Shown here one piece after another: positions 55,822-64,000 of a stretch of DNA of 64,000 nt (position 1 is the first letter of the stretch; each line of letters begins with the position of its first letter). A program made the translations under genes and the position numbers. Below the pieces are notes generated by a model. It was not told the DNA's origin. It ran no database searches and saw only the letters and a program-made list of their open reading frames with translations. This DNA comes from Saccharibacillus endophyticus (GTDB lineage: Bacteria; Bacillota; Bacilli; Paenibacillales; Paenibacillaceae): positions 434,001-498,000 of the forward strand of contig NZ_JAAZWE010000002.1 in the NCBI RefSeq assembly GCF_013185185.1, written 5' to 3'.

Positions 55822-56214
55822 TCAGCGACGGTAAAAAGTAATATTGCCGTTTTTCATCCGTTTCTCGATCCAACGCATGGCGGCGCGATGGTACAGCGGA
55901 CGCGTCAACGGAAACACCATCGTGATGCCGATCAGGTCGGTAATAAAGCCGGGGGCGATCAGGAATGCTCCGCCGGCCATGATGCAGACGCCGTCGACCA
56001 GTTTTCGGCCGGGCGGCTGTCCGCTCTCCGCGAGCAGTTTAAGATCGTTCATGGCTTTGCGTCCTTCAAACTGTACCATGGCAATACCGATTACGGTTGT
56101 CGCAAGCGCCAGTACGAGCGTTTTGAAAAACCCGAAGTATTCGATTAACCAAGCAAACACCGCCGCTTCGATCACGACGCCGAGAATAAATAAAATGGCC
56201 ATTCTATTTTTCAT
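55822..56214 (-). CDS. fxsA: FxsA-family membrane protein
   Basis: A 130-residue protein with hydrophobic spans (about 5-25, 27-48 and 78-98) and a basic cytoplasmic tail. AWLIEYFGFFKTLVLALATT and PGFITDLIGITMVFPLTRPL are typical of FxsA, known in E. coli as a protein whose overproduction eases phage T7 exclusion by F plasmids. The normal function is unclear. It begins 13 bases after the thioesterase gene, so both are one operon. Confidence 0.88.
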   Translation of the reverse strand: MKNRMAILFILGVVIEAAVFAWLIEYFGFFKTLVLALATTVIGIAMVQFEGRKAMNDLKLLAESGQPPGRKLVDGVCIMAGGAFLIAPGFITDLIGITMVFPLTRPLYHRAAMRWIEKRMKNGNITFYRR

Positions 56215-56227
56215 TCGTGCACCCTCC

Positions 56228-56749
56228 TTATGTCGTTGATCCGGCAGAAACCCAATTTCCGATACGCTTGTACAGTTCCGGCGCGGTCTTATGCAGACGG
56301 ATCGGCTTCCAATCGGCGCTAAGCCAAATGTGTTCCGTGCTTCCGGTATTTAACAGCGTTCCCGCCCGTTCTTCGCCTTGAGCAAGTTCGACGGAATCCG
56401 TACTCCAATCGGACTCGTTCTCGCAGCGACGAATCTCGTATTCGTATTCCAGACGCAGCGGAGAAAATCCGCTGATCCGCGCATAAATCCAGATGCGGTC
56501 ATCATAACGCGCCGGGCTTACGAAGCGTGCATGGGCTTCCAGCACGGGCAAATACACACCCTGTTCTTCAATTTCCCGATACGATAAACCGATCGCCCGG
56601 ATCATTTCCGTTCGCGCAATCTCGAACCAGTTCAAATAATTGGCATGATAGACCACAGCCATTTTATCGGTTTCCTGGTAGCGCACTTTAAGGCCTGTAC
56701 GGAACCAGCCTCCCTGCCCTCCGGCAGGCTTTCCTTCGAAACTCCCCAT
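56228..56749 (-). CDS. Acyl-CoA thioesterase, YbgC/FadM type (hot-dog fold)
   Basis: A 173-residue 4-hydroxybenzoyl-CoA-thioesterase-like protein. The motif VRYQETDKMAVVYHANYLNWFE contains the catalytic-type Asp and the His/Asn region of this family. Likely hydrolyses acyl-CoA or acyl-ACP esters in the cytoplasm. Located upstream of fxsA and near accDA/pyk. The C-terminus is about 30 residues longer than minimal YbgC. Confidence 0.9.
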   Translation of the reverse strand: MGSFEGKPAGGQGGWFRTGLKVRYQETDKMAVVYHANYLNWFEIARTEMIRAIGLSYREIEEQGVYLPVLEAHARFVSPARYDDRIWIYARISGFSPLRLEYEYEIRRCENESDWSTDSVELAQGEERAGTLLNTGSTEHIWLSADWKPIRLHKTAPELYKRIGNWVSAGSTT

Positions 56750-56866
56750 GACTCCCCACTCCTCGTTTGGTCAAACCGGACGCTTCGTTCGTTTATCATG
56801 CGCCCTTAAGCCTATCTATATTGTATACGAAATATAGGGGGGATTTCCAACGTGGGGGTGAGTGGG

Positions 56867-56983
56867 GGCGGAGGGAGAAATTCGTTCAAGCCGCTGTCTC
56901 ACCCGGGCTTTGAAATTTGAATGGGTATTCAAATTTCAAAGCCCGGGTTCAAAGGCGTCTCGAACTGAATTTCTCCCTCCGCC
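56867..56983 (+). repeat. Intergenic palindromic element R1e (type I, most perfect copy)
   Basis: Outer arms GGCGGAGGGAGAAATTC (56867-56883) and GAATTTCTCCCTCCGCC (56967-56983) are perfectly complementary. The inner stem CCCGGGCTTTGAAATTTGAA and its 20-base complement (56902-56947) enclose only a TGGGTA loop. Core blocks CGCTGTCTCAC and GTTCAAAGGCG are those of R1a and R1d. The gene-free stretch 56750-57115 holds this element and the pyk terminator. Confidence 0.82.
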
Positions 56984-57049
56984 AGGTACTCCGACGTTGG
57001 AGTTAAGGGGAGGGAAGAAAAAGCAACAAGACAAAACCAAAAAATATAA

Positions 57050-57080
57050 AAAAAGCCGCCGTTTGGCACGGCGGCTTCTT
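57050..57080 (-). terminator. Terminator of pyk
   Basis: AAGCCGCCG (57053-57061) pairs with CGGCGGCTT (57069-57077), with A runs on both sides. It lies 36 bases past the pyk stop. Confidence 0.85.
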
Positions 57081-57115
57081 AAAAAACAATGAATCTATGA
57101 TCGGCGAATCAAATC

Positions 57116-58534
57116 TTAGTGGATTTGATCGACTTTGATCAGGTTGGTCGAACCGGAGCGGCCGAGTGGCACGCCGGCAGTGATGACGACCAGGTCGCCG
57201 TCTTGAACGATGCCGGAGTTTTTCGCGCCTTGCAGTGCGCTTTCGAACAGTTCGTCAGTCGTTTCGGCAACTTCGCCTTTGACCGGGATAACGCCCCATG
57301 CGAGAGCCAGGCGACGAAGGGTTTGTTCTTGAGTCGTTACTGCGATAACCGGAGCTACCGGGCGGTATTTGGAGATCATGCGCGCTGTTGTACCGGATTG
57401 CGTCGAAGTAACGATCGCTTTAACGTCCAGGTTCCATGCCGCGTGAGCAACGGATTGGCTGATTGACTCGGTAACGGATTTCTGTTGAGCTTCGCTTTGT
57501 TTTTTCAGGATCTCACGGTTGTTGATCGTGGATTCTGCTTTTTCGGCGATGCGGGACATCGTTTGTACCGATTCGACCGGATATTTACCCGCAGCGGTTT
57601 CGCCGGACAGCATGATCGCGTCCGTACCGTCGAGGATCGCGTTCGCTACGTCACTCGCTTCGGCGCGAGTCGGACGAGGGTTGCGCTGCATCGAATCCAG
57701 CATTTGCGTAGCCGTGATAACCGGTTTGCCCGCACGGTTGCATTTCTCGATCATTTGTTTTTGCACGATCGGCACGTCTTCGGCAGGAATTTCTACGCCG
57801 AGGTCGCCGCGGGCAACCATCAGACCGTCGGATACTTCCAGGATTTCATCCAGGTTGTCGACGCCTTCTTGGTTTTCGATCTTGGAGATGATTTGGATAT
57901 GTTCCGCGTTATGCTTTTTCAGCAGTTCGCGAATTTCCAGCACATCGCTAGCTTTACGTACGAACGAAGCCGCAATGAAGTCCACGCCTTGTTCGATACC
58001 GAAAACGATATCGTTCGTATCCTTCTCGGTGATGCCCGGAAGCGAGATGCTAACACCCGGCACGTTTACGCCTTTACGGCTTTTGATTTGTCCGCCGTTG
58101 ACGATGCTGCATTCGATTTCGGTGCCTTCAACCTTGGTAACGGTCAGCCCGATCAGGCCGTCGTCGATCAGGATCGTGGAGCCGACCGATACGTCTTTCG
58201 GCAGGTCAGCGTAGGAAACGGACAAACGGTTTTTATCGCCGGCGATTTCTTCCGTCGTCAGCGTAATGTTTTCGCCTTCTACCAGATCCAGAGGCTCAAC
58301 CGCGATTTTGCCTGTGCGGATTTCCGGGCCTTTGGTATCCAGCAGCAATGCCACGCTCTTACCGAGCTCTTGGCTTGCTTGGCGGATATTTTTAATACGG
58401 TTGCCGTGCTCTTCGAAGTCGCCGTGGGAAAAGTTCATACGAGCCACGTTCATGCCCGCCATGATCAACTTTTTCGTGTTTTCGAGCGATTCGCTCGCCG
58501 GTCCGATCGTACATACGATTTTTGTTTTACGCAT
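57116..58534 (-). CDS. pyk: Pyruvate kinase, short form without the C-terminal PEP-utiliser-like domain
   Basis: Last glycolytic step: PEP and ADP to pyruvate and ATP. 472 residues from the ATG at 58534 ([15 protein letters not shown]), preceded by CGGAGGAA. Barrel motifs: [23 protein letters not shown], catalytic Lys in [21 protein letters not shown] and [16 protein letters not shown]. subtilis and Geobacillus enzymes have about 585 residues, with an extra PEP-synthase-like C-terminal domain; here the protein ends right after the allosteric domain ([12 protein letters not shown]). The usual neighbour pfkA is missing between accA and pyk. Confidence 0.96.
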   Translation of the reverse strand: MRKTKIVCTIGPASESLENTKKLIMAGMNVARMNFSHGDFEEHGNRIKNIRQASQELGKSVALLLDTKGPEIRTGKIAVEPLDLVEGENITLTTEEIAGDKNRLSVSYADLPKDVSVGSTILIDDGLIGLTVTKVEGTEIECSIVNGGQIKSRKGVNVPGVSISLPGITEKDTNDIVFGIEQGVDFIAASFVRKASDVLEIRELLKKHNAEHIQIISKIENQEGVDNLDEILEVSDGLMVARGDLGVEIPAEDVPIVQKQMIEKCNRAGKPVITATQMLDSMQRNPRPTRAEASDVANAILDGTDAIMLSGETAAGKYPVESVQTMSRIAEKAESTINNREILKKQSEAQQKSVTESISQSVAHAAWNLDVKAIVTSTQSGTTARMISKYRPVAPVIAVTTQEQTLRRLALAWGVIPVKGEVAETTDELFESALQGAKNSGIVQDGDLVVITAGVPLGRSGSTNLIKVDQIH

Positions 58535-58798
58535 TTGGGTTCCTCCGTTTTTTGATCTCTGTCGATCTCTGTTTGTTCCCCTCTCGGGGACTCTCTCTGT
58601 TTTCTTGCTTTTTTCTGAAAAAGGGAATCTATGTCCATCCTTCCACTTTCCGCGCAAAAAGAGGCCGGTTCCGTGGTACGCCGACCTCTTGATCCTACGC
58701 ATGCAGAAGTCGGTTTTCGGAAGGTTATAAAATCCTCACCAACAATTAAATCTACACTAAAATCGCGAATTTGTATAGGTTTTTAAAGTAAAAACTGC

Positions 58799-59773
58799 TT
58801 AGGAATTCGGTAAAGCCTGCTCGGAAGCATATTGCCCGATCTTACGGAATTTCTCGTAGCGATCCGTAATCAGCCCTTGCGCATCCAAAGCGGACAACTC
58901 GCCCAAGTGACGCGTCAAAGCGTCCTTGATCGCAAGACCCGTTGCTTCGTAATCGCGATGCGCTCCGCCTTTCGGCTCCGGTACGATATCTTCGATGACG
59001 TTCATCTCAAGCAGATCGGACGCCGTGATTTTCATCGCTTCCGCAGCCTGATCGGCTTTCGAAGCGTCTTTCCACAGAATCGACGCGGCACCGTTCGGAG
59101 AAATCGCGGCATAGATGGCGTTTTCCAACATCAATACGCGGTTTCCCACGCCAAGCGCCAGCGCGCCGCCGCTGCCGCCTTCGCCGATTACGACGCAAAT
59201 GACCGGAACTTTGAGCATCGCCATATCGCGCAAGTTGCGGGCGATCGCTTCGGATTGTCCGCGCTCCTCGGCCGTATTGCCGGGATAGGCTCCCTTCGTA
59301 TCGATAAAGGTAACAATCGGACGGCCGAATTTCTCGGCCTGCTGCATTAAGCGAAGCGCCTTGCGGAAGCCTTCCGGGTGCGGGCTTCCGAAGAAACGCG
59401 CAATATTATCTTTCGTGTCTTTGCCGCGCTGATGGCCGATCACCGTAACAGGCGTCCCGTTCAACCGGGCCAAGCCGCCTACGATCGCCAAATCGTCGCC
59501 GAACATCCGATCTCCATGCAGTTCCACGAAATCCGTGAACACGAACGGAATCAGATCAAGCGTCGTCGGACGCTGATGATGACGTGCCAGATGCATTTTC
59601 TGCGCCGGCGTTACATTTGTATAAATTTCATGCTGAAGCTGCGCGTGACGCTCCTCCAGCCGAGAGATTTCGTCGCTGAAATCGATGCCTTTTTCCTGTC
59701 CGAACTGCTTGAGCTCGTCGATCTTCTTGCGCAGCTCTACGAGAGGCTGCTCAAATGCCAATTCTCCTGCCAT
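58799..59773 (-). CDS. accA: Acetyl-CoA carboxylase carboxyltransferase, alpha subunit
   Basis: With AccD forms the carboxyltransferase that makes malonyl-CoA, the first committed step of fatty-acid synthesis. 324 residues: N-terminal helical lead ([18 protein letters not shown]), then the crotonase-type core with [40 protein letters not shown] and [13 protein letters not shown]. It starts 4 bases after the accD stop, with AGGAGGAGC inside accD, so the subunits are translated in step. Confidence 0.97.
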   Translation of the reverse strand: MAGELAFEQPLVELRKKIDELKQFGQEKGIDFSDEISRLEERHAQLQHEIYTNVTPAQKMHLARHHQRPTTLDLIPFVFTDFVELHGDRMFGDDLAIVGGLARLNGTPVTVIGHQRGKDTKDNIARFFGSPHPEGFRKALRLMQQAEKFGRPIVTFIDTKGAYPGNTAEERGQSEAIARNLRDMAMLKVPVICVVIGEGGSGGALALGVGNRVLMLENAIYAAISPNGAASILWKDASKADQAAEAMKITASDLLEMNVIEDIVPEPKGGAHRDYEATGLAIKDALTRHLGELSALDAQGLITDRYEKFRKIGQYASEQALPNS

Positions 59774-59777
59774 CCGC

Positions 59778-60671
59778 CTAGAGCTCCTCCTTTGTACTGT
59801 GCATGCCGATCAGTTTGCCCAGCGTCGTCTTCATTTCCTTGCGGTGTATGACCATATCAAGCTGTCCGTGCGCCATATTAAATTCCGCCGTCTGGAAATC
59901 TTCCGGCAGTTTCTGGCGAATGGTTTGCTCGATTACAATCCGGCCCGCAAATCCGAACATGGCGCCCGGCTCCGCGATGATGATATCTCCGAGCATGGCG
60001 AAACTGGCCGACACCCCGCCCATCGTCGGATCGGTAATGACCGACAAGAAGAGGCCGCCTTTTTCCGAAAATTGCCCCAGTGCAGCGCTTGTTTTGGCCA
60101 TCTGCATCAGGCTGAGAATACTTTCTTGCATCCGGGCGCCGCCGGAAGTCGAGAAAATGATCAGCGGCAAATCGTATGCGCCTGCATGCTCGATAATCCG
60201 GGTGATCTTCTCGCCGACGGCAGAACCCATGCTTCCGCTAAAGAAATCAAAGCTCATGACCGCGACGGCAACAGGCTGGCCGTTAATGGCGCCTTCTCCC
60301 GTGACGACGGCTTCTTTCAATCCGGATCTTAGCTTCTGCTCTTCCAACTTTCCGGCGTAACCCGGAAATTGCAGCGGATCGATCGAAACGACATCGTCGT
60401 CACGCTCTACGAAGCTTCCTTCATCCAGCGTCATCGCAATGCGTTCCATGGCGTTCAATCGCATATGATGTCCGCAAGACGGGCAGACTTTCAAATTTTT
60501 CTCCAGCTCTTTGCTGTACTGGATCGCGCCGCACTTGCCGCATTTATTCATGAGCCCTTCGGGAATCTCCCGTTTTGGGCGCTGCTGCGCTTCCGAGCTG
60601 CCGTTTGCGGCGCTGCGGTCGGGAGGAAGGGTCGCGTACTTTCTCTTTTTCTGAAACAAATCCTTGAACAC
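59778..60671 (-). CDS. accD: Acetyl-CoA carboxylase carboxyltransferase, beta subunit
   Basis: Partner of AccA. 297 residues with an N-terminal zinc ribbon (CGKCG ... CPSCG, about residues 40-65) and the carboxyltransferase core ([40 protein letters not shown]). I prefer the second of two adjacent GTG codons (60671), giving [13 protein letters not shown] as in relatives and a 7-base gap to GAGG. Upstream is a conserved small ORF. Confidence 0.95.
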   Translation of the reverse strand: MFKDLFQKKRKYATLPPDRSAANGSSEAQQRPKREIPEGLMNKCGKCGAIQYSKELEKNLKVCPSCGHHMRLNAMERIAMTLDEGSFVERDDDVVSIDPLQFPGYAGKLEEQKLRSGLKEAVVTGEGAINGQPVAVAVMSFDFFSGSMGSAVGEKITRIIEHAGAYDLPLIIFSTSGGARMQESILSLMQMAKTSAALGQFSEKGGLFLSVITDPTMGGVSASFAMLGDIIIAEPGAMFGFAGRIVIEQTIRQKLPEDFQTAEFNMAHGQLDMVIHRKEMKTTLGKLIGMHSTKEEL

Positions 60672-60796
60672 CACTACACCTCTTCAGCCGTTATTTGGCG
60701 GGCCTCGCCTTGAAGGTCGTTCTTAAACCGTGCACTCTCGCATTTGATCCCCGGCCGGACGAGGCCATATCTCGTCAATATTAGTCGACAAGGTAT

Positions 60797-60985
60797 TCAA
60801 GGATGCAAAATCGAATTCAGCACCTCCTGAATTTCTTCAAGCTCGCCGGAAGGAACCAAAATCTCGAACTGCTGTTTGGACATGTTGACGGGACGGATCT
60901 TGACGAGAAAACCTTCTTCGGTCAGCCTGCTCTGGAGCTTCTCCGCCAATTTGGCGGTAGAGGCGATATAGATCACCGTCCACAT
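60797..60985 (-). CDS. Small conserved protein upstream of accD (DUF2007-like)
   Basis: A 62-residue protein starting MWTVIYIASTAKLAEKLQ, with an alternating beta-alpha-beta pattern (VIYIA; AEKLQSRLTEEG; FLVKIRPVN; FEILVPSGELEEIQEVL). This resembles the small DUF2007/ferredoxin-like signal-transducing fold, where the helix-strand order often appears. AAGGGGGA lies 11 bases before this ATG; an in-frame TTG at 60991 is closer but not seen in the related proteins I know. Function unknown; a promoter (TTGCTA, 18 bases, TATCAT) lies about 60 bases upstream. Confidence 0.72.
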   Translation of the reverse strand: MWTVIYIASTAKLAEKLQSRLTEEGFLVKIRPVNMSKQQFEILVPSGELEEIQEVLNSILHP

Positions 60986-60999
60986 GAACAAATATGTCC

Positions 61000-61345
61000 C
61001 CCTTGTCGACTGCCCGGATGAACCCGTATCCCCGCATAATGGCTTAATGATACCATAAGGCTGTTTTTTTTAGCAACAGAATCGGCGCGGGGACAAGCGG
61101 CGATAAACTTGCGAACCTTGAACCCAGTACTTTGAACGCATTCAATTTAAGCTTTGCGTCCATCGGAAACACGTACGGTTCAAGCGGGTTTTCGATGGGC
61201 GGAACCTAACATCTTAAGCGGTCATGGTACCAGACGCAAAAATCAAGCAAAAAATTAAAAATCATAAAGTTGGAGCGGATCCGATCAGCGAGAAAAGATC
61301 AATAGCCGACAGCCCTATTGAGGCATGTCGGCCGATCCGTCGGTT
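61000..61345 (-). other. Gene-free region between dnaE and the accDA leader ORF, with a possible pseudoknot
   Basis: No protein-coding gene. A promoter for the downstream ORF is near 61035-61065. Between 61117 and 61198 a stem CCATCGGAAAC / GTTTTCGATGG encloses a loop whose GGTTCAAG (61177-61184) is complementary to CTTGAACC (61117-61124) outside the stem. A weak hairpin CCGACA/TGTCGG (61308-61333) follows the dnaE stop. Confidence 0.45.
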
Positions 61346-64000
61346 TTATTTGACTCGAACGGTTCCTCCGCCGAGCAGAGCTTCCATTTGCTCAAACAAC
61401 TCGGGCGAAGGTTGAATCCGGTAGGCGTCGCTAAGCGCGATCAACTTTTGCGTATCTTCGTAAAAAAGCAGCGTCGGCATCGGACCCGGATGGCTTTGCA
61501 GCATGGTTTTCAGCGTCTCCAGCAGTTCGGGATTCCGGCGATCCGCCGCAATTTTCACAAAGGCCCGTTGCTGCGGCGATTCCTGCTCCACGGCGTTGGC
61601 TTGACGGCCTGAAGCAGGCGGCGCAGACGAAACTTCAGCAGGCGATGCGTTTGAAGGCTGCCGGCTGCCGGTCTCAGCTGCCGAACTGCGCGGATTGCCG
61701 GACTTGGCAGCGGTTGAACCCGCGCTGCGCGCTCTCGACGATCCTTCTTCGGAGGATTTGCCCGCGCTTGCGGAACGCGACGGCCGACCGGACGATCCGG
61801 CTGCGCGTGCTTCCCCGCGCGCGATCAATCCATGAACGGCGTCTTCCGCAAGCGGCAGCACCGTATCGGCCAGAAGCTTGAAGCCCTCGTCCTGCTGCTG
61901 CACTTTCGCGCGAAGCGCAATCAACGCTCCGGGCTGCATCGCATCCTGACTTCTTTTCCATACTTCCGGGAACAAGACCAACTCGCACCGCTCAATCTGA
62001 TCCTCGATTTCGGCAAATGCCATTGCCTTGCCCTGCTTGGTCGTAATCGTTTTGAGACTGACTACCATTCCCGCAGTCACGGCATGGCTTTCATCGGGAG
62101 CCTCGCCCAGCTCCACCAGTTTTTGCGCGCCCGTCTCGCTCAACAAACGTTCGTAATCGTCGAGCGGATGCCCGGACAAATACAAACCCAGCAGTTCGCG
62201 TTCCAAATCCAGCTGCTCCGTTACGGTGTATTCGCGCACGTTCGGATATTCGATCTCCCAGTTCGGCGTCTCCACGAAGTCGAACATCTGGATTTGAAAG
62301 TCCTCGCGCTCCTTGCGCCACTTGGTTGCCGCATCCAGAGCTTCGTCCAGCATGGCAAGAAGCTGTGCCCGATGGCCCGGCAGCGAATCGAAAGCCCCTG
62401 CTTGGATCAGTGCTTCGATCACGCGCCGGTTGCAGGTTTTCGTATCGACGCGGCGGCAGAAATCAAGCAGGCTTTCGAACGGCTGCTTGGCGCGTTCTTC
62501 CATGATGTTGCGGATCGCGTTCGTGCCGACGTTTTTGATGGCTGCCAAGCCGAAACGAAGACTGCGTATGCCTTCCTCTTCCGACGGCGTAAAGAGCATG
62601 CCGCTTTTATTCACGTCGGGCGGAAGCACCGGAATGTTCATGCGTCGGGTCTCGACGACATATTCGGCGACCTTGCGGTGATTCCCGGTCACGGCCGCAA
62701 GCATCGAAGCCATGAATTCGACCGGATAATGCGCTTTGAGATAAGCGGTCTGGAACGCCAACACGCCGTATGCCGCCGCGTGCGCGCGCGGGAAGCCGTA
62801 ATCGGCGAAACGCACGATCATGTCGTATACCTTGTTGGCATCTTCTTCGCTGTAGTTCTGGCCCAAGCTGCCGCGCACGAAGTGTTCGCGCTCCTCGTCC
62901 AGCGTTTCGCGCTTTTTCTTCGATACGGCCCGGCGCAGCAAATCCGCTTCGCCCAGCGAGAATCCGGCCATCGTCGAAGCGATCTGCATAATCTGCTCTT
63001 GATAGACGATAATCCCGTGCGTGTCTTCCAAAATCGGCTTTAAATCTTCATGCGGATAATGCGCGGTGACCGCTCCGTGCTTAACCTGGATATAATTCGG
63101 GATGAACTCCATCGGACCCGGACGGTACAACGCCACGACCGAGATGATGTCTTCGATTACCGAAGGCTTCATTTCTTTCATTACGCGGCGAATGCCCGGC
63201 GATTCCATCTGGAACACGCCCAGCGTGTCTCCCCGCCCGAGCAGCTCGTACGTGCCCGGATCGTGATCCGGTACCGTTTTGAAATCGACCGGCGCGCCGG
63301 CCTGCTCGGCGATCCAGTTCTGGCAGCGTTCGATGATCGACAAGGTTCGCAGCCCCAGGAAGTCCATTTTGAGCAGACCGACCGCTTCCAGGCTTTCCAT
63401 CGGATACTGCGTCAGCGCCGTCTTCTCGCCGCCTTCCTGTAAAGGAACATAGTCCGTCAACGGCCCGCGCGCGATGACGACGCCCGCTGCATGCGTGGAA
63501 GCATGGCGCGGCATCCCTTCGACGCGTCTGGCCGTGTCGATCAGCTTTTTCATATCCGGCGACTGATCGGCCCGTTCGCGCAGCGCCGTATTCTGCATCA
63601 GCGCTTTGTCGATAGTCATCCCTACCTGCACCGGAATAAGTTTGGCCGTTTTGTCGACCTCGCCGTAAGGCAGCGCCAGCACGCGACCGACGTCGCGCAC
63701 GGCCGCCCGTGCCGCCAACGTTCCGAACGTGATGATTTGCGCCACCCGGTCGGACCCGTATTTGTCCGTCACGTAAGCGATCACCTCGTCGCGCCGCTCG
63801 TCGCTGAAGTCGATATCGATATCGGGCATCGTGATCCGCGCCGGATTCAAGAAACGTTCGAACAACAGATTGTATTTGATCGGATCGACATCCGTAATAT
63901 TCAACGTGTAGGCGACCAAACTGCCCGCTGACGATCCCCGGCCGGGACCCGTCACGATTCCCTGCTCATGCGCGTAACGGATAAAGTCCCAGACGATCAG
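61346..64000 (-). CDS. dnaE: DNA polymerase III alpha subunit DnaE, C-terminal 884 residues (N-terminus beyond window)
   Basis: Replicative polymerase acting with PolC in Firmicutes. The frame is open to the window edge, and residues LIVWDFIRYAHEQGIVTGPG at the edge match the family. The PHP domain lies outside. The palm has the catalytic DIDIDF in ITMPDIDIDFSDERRD; then comes the thumb/fingers region, the helix-hairpin-helix part (GLAAIKNVGTNAIRNI) and the OB fold (AVTAGMVVSLKTITTKQGKAM). After the OB fold there is a Ser/Ala/Gly-rich linker of about 75 residues before a short, partly conserved C-terminal segment ending GGGTVRVK. Confidence 0.95.
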   Translation of the reverse strand: MIVWDFIRYAHEQGIVTGPGRGSSAGSLVAYTLNITDVDPIKYNLLFERFLNPARITMPDIDIDFSDERRDEVIAYVTDKYGSDRVAQIITFGTLAARAAVRDVGRVLALPYGEVDKTAKLIPVQVGMTIDKALMQNTALRERADQSPDMKKLIDTARRVEGMPRHASTHAAGVVIARGPLTDYVPLQEGGEKTALTQYPMESLEAVGLLKMDFLGLRTLSIIERCQNWIAEQAGAPVDFKTVPDHDPGTYELLGRGDTLGVFQMESPGIRRVMKEMKPSVIEDIISVVALYRPGPMEFIPNYIQVKHGAVTAHYPHEDLKPILEDTHGIIVYQEQIMQIASTMAGFSLGEADLLRRAVSKKKRETLDEEREHFVRGSLGQNYSEEDANKVYDMIVRFADYGFPRAHAAAYGVLAFQTAYLKAHYPVEFMASMLAAVTGNHRKVAEYVVETRRMNIPVLPPDVNKSGMLFTPSEEEGIRSLRFGLAAIKNVGTNAIRNIMEERAKQPFESLLDFCRRVDTKTCNRRVIEALIQAGAFDSLPGHRAQLLAMLDEALDAATKWRKEREDFQIQMFDFVETPNWEIEYPNVREYTVTEQLDLERELLGLYLSGHPLDDYERLLSETGAQKLVELGEAPDESHAVTAGMVVSLKTITTKQGKAMAFAEIEDQIERCELVLFPEVWKRSQDAMQPGALIALRAKVQQQDEGFKLLADTVLPLAEDAVHGLIARGEARAAGSSGRPSRSASAGKSSEEGSSRARSAGSTAAKSGNPRSSAAETGSRQPSNASPAEVSSAPPASGRQANAVEQESPQQRAFVKIAADRRNPELLETLKTMLQSHPGPMPTLLFYEDTQKLIALSDAYRIQPSPELFEQMEALLGGGTVRVK

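Noticed and set aside
7223-56983. R1 elements as CRISPR repeats or insertion sequences
   Set aside because: They are single, widely spaced, lack repeat-spacer periodicity and encode no transposase. Target-site duplications could not be recognised by eye.

Overview
The window looks like chromosomal DNA of a moderately GC-rich member of the Bacillales, most probably Paenibacillaceae. Supporting signs are strong AGGAGG-type ribosome binding sites, frequent TTG starts, ClpE with a CtsR box, a CIRCE operator, CcpA cre-like sites, LicT antitermination, PHO boxes of the Bacillus type, and the Bacillus-like order dnaE / accDA / pyk / citZ-icd-mdh / phoPR / polA-mutM-coaE / nrdR. The genus is inferred from gene content only. 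I saw no tRNA, rRNA, CRISPR array, transposase or prophage.

Positions 1-7600 hold the start of a probable TetR regulator, a stand-alone fabF-type ketoacyl synthase divergent from an MmyB-type HTH regulator, and a beta-glucoside system: licT, bglP (PTS EIIBCA) and bglH (6-phospho-beta-glucosidase). Both licT and bglP have their own RAT/terminator switch and cre site. Positions 7600-23000 are accessory: NUDIX hydrolase, a MerR regulator with a membrane-anchored hydrolase, clpE, an orphan RpiR regulator, a secreted protein of unknown role, a Gfo/Idh/MocA oxidoreductase, a decayed aldo/keto reductase, a chemoreceptor with a SigD-type promoter, a SWIM-SNF2 helicase and a small membrane protein. 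Positions 23000-31600 hold htpG under a CIRCE element, a membrane protein, ybaK, a galactan-use cluster (two GH53 galactanases and a solute-binding lipoprotein, without permeases) and a short primary-type sigma factor. Positions 31600-35600 carry two ABC exporter modules, one with a GntR repressor.

From 35700 to 64000 nearly all genes are on the minus strand and form the conserved housekeeping backbone: dnaE, a small ORF, accD-accA, pyk, thioesterase-fxsA, citZ, icd, mdh, an inserted block (membrane protein, SDR, yfbR), then BASS transporter-phoR, phoP, a CBS-domain soluble chemoreceptor, pstB-phoU, corA, polA-mutM-coaE-lytic transglycosylase and nrdR. PHO-box-like repeats with 11-bp periodicity precede phoP, the soluble chemoreceptor and pstB, so this stretch reads as a phosphate-response locus that includes a chemoreceptor.

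The most unusual content is non-coding. Five intergenic palindromic elements (R1, about 110-165 bp) share outer arms and short internal blocks but have different inner stems that keep pairing; two of them carry an extra double-hairpin module with compensatory changes. A second family (R2, two copies) sits just upstream of two minus-strand ribosome binding sites. I cannot say from the sequence alone whether either family is already catalogued.
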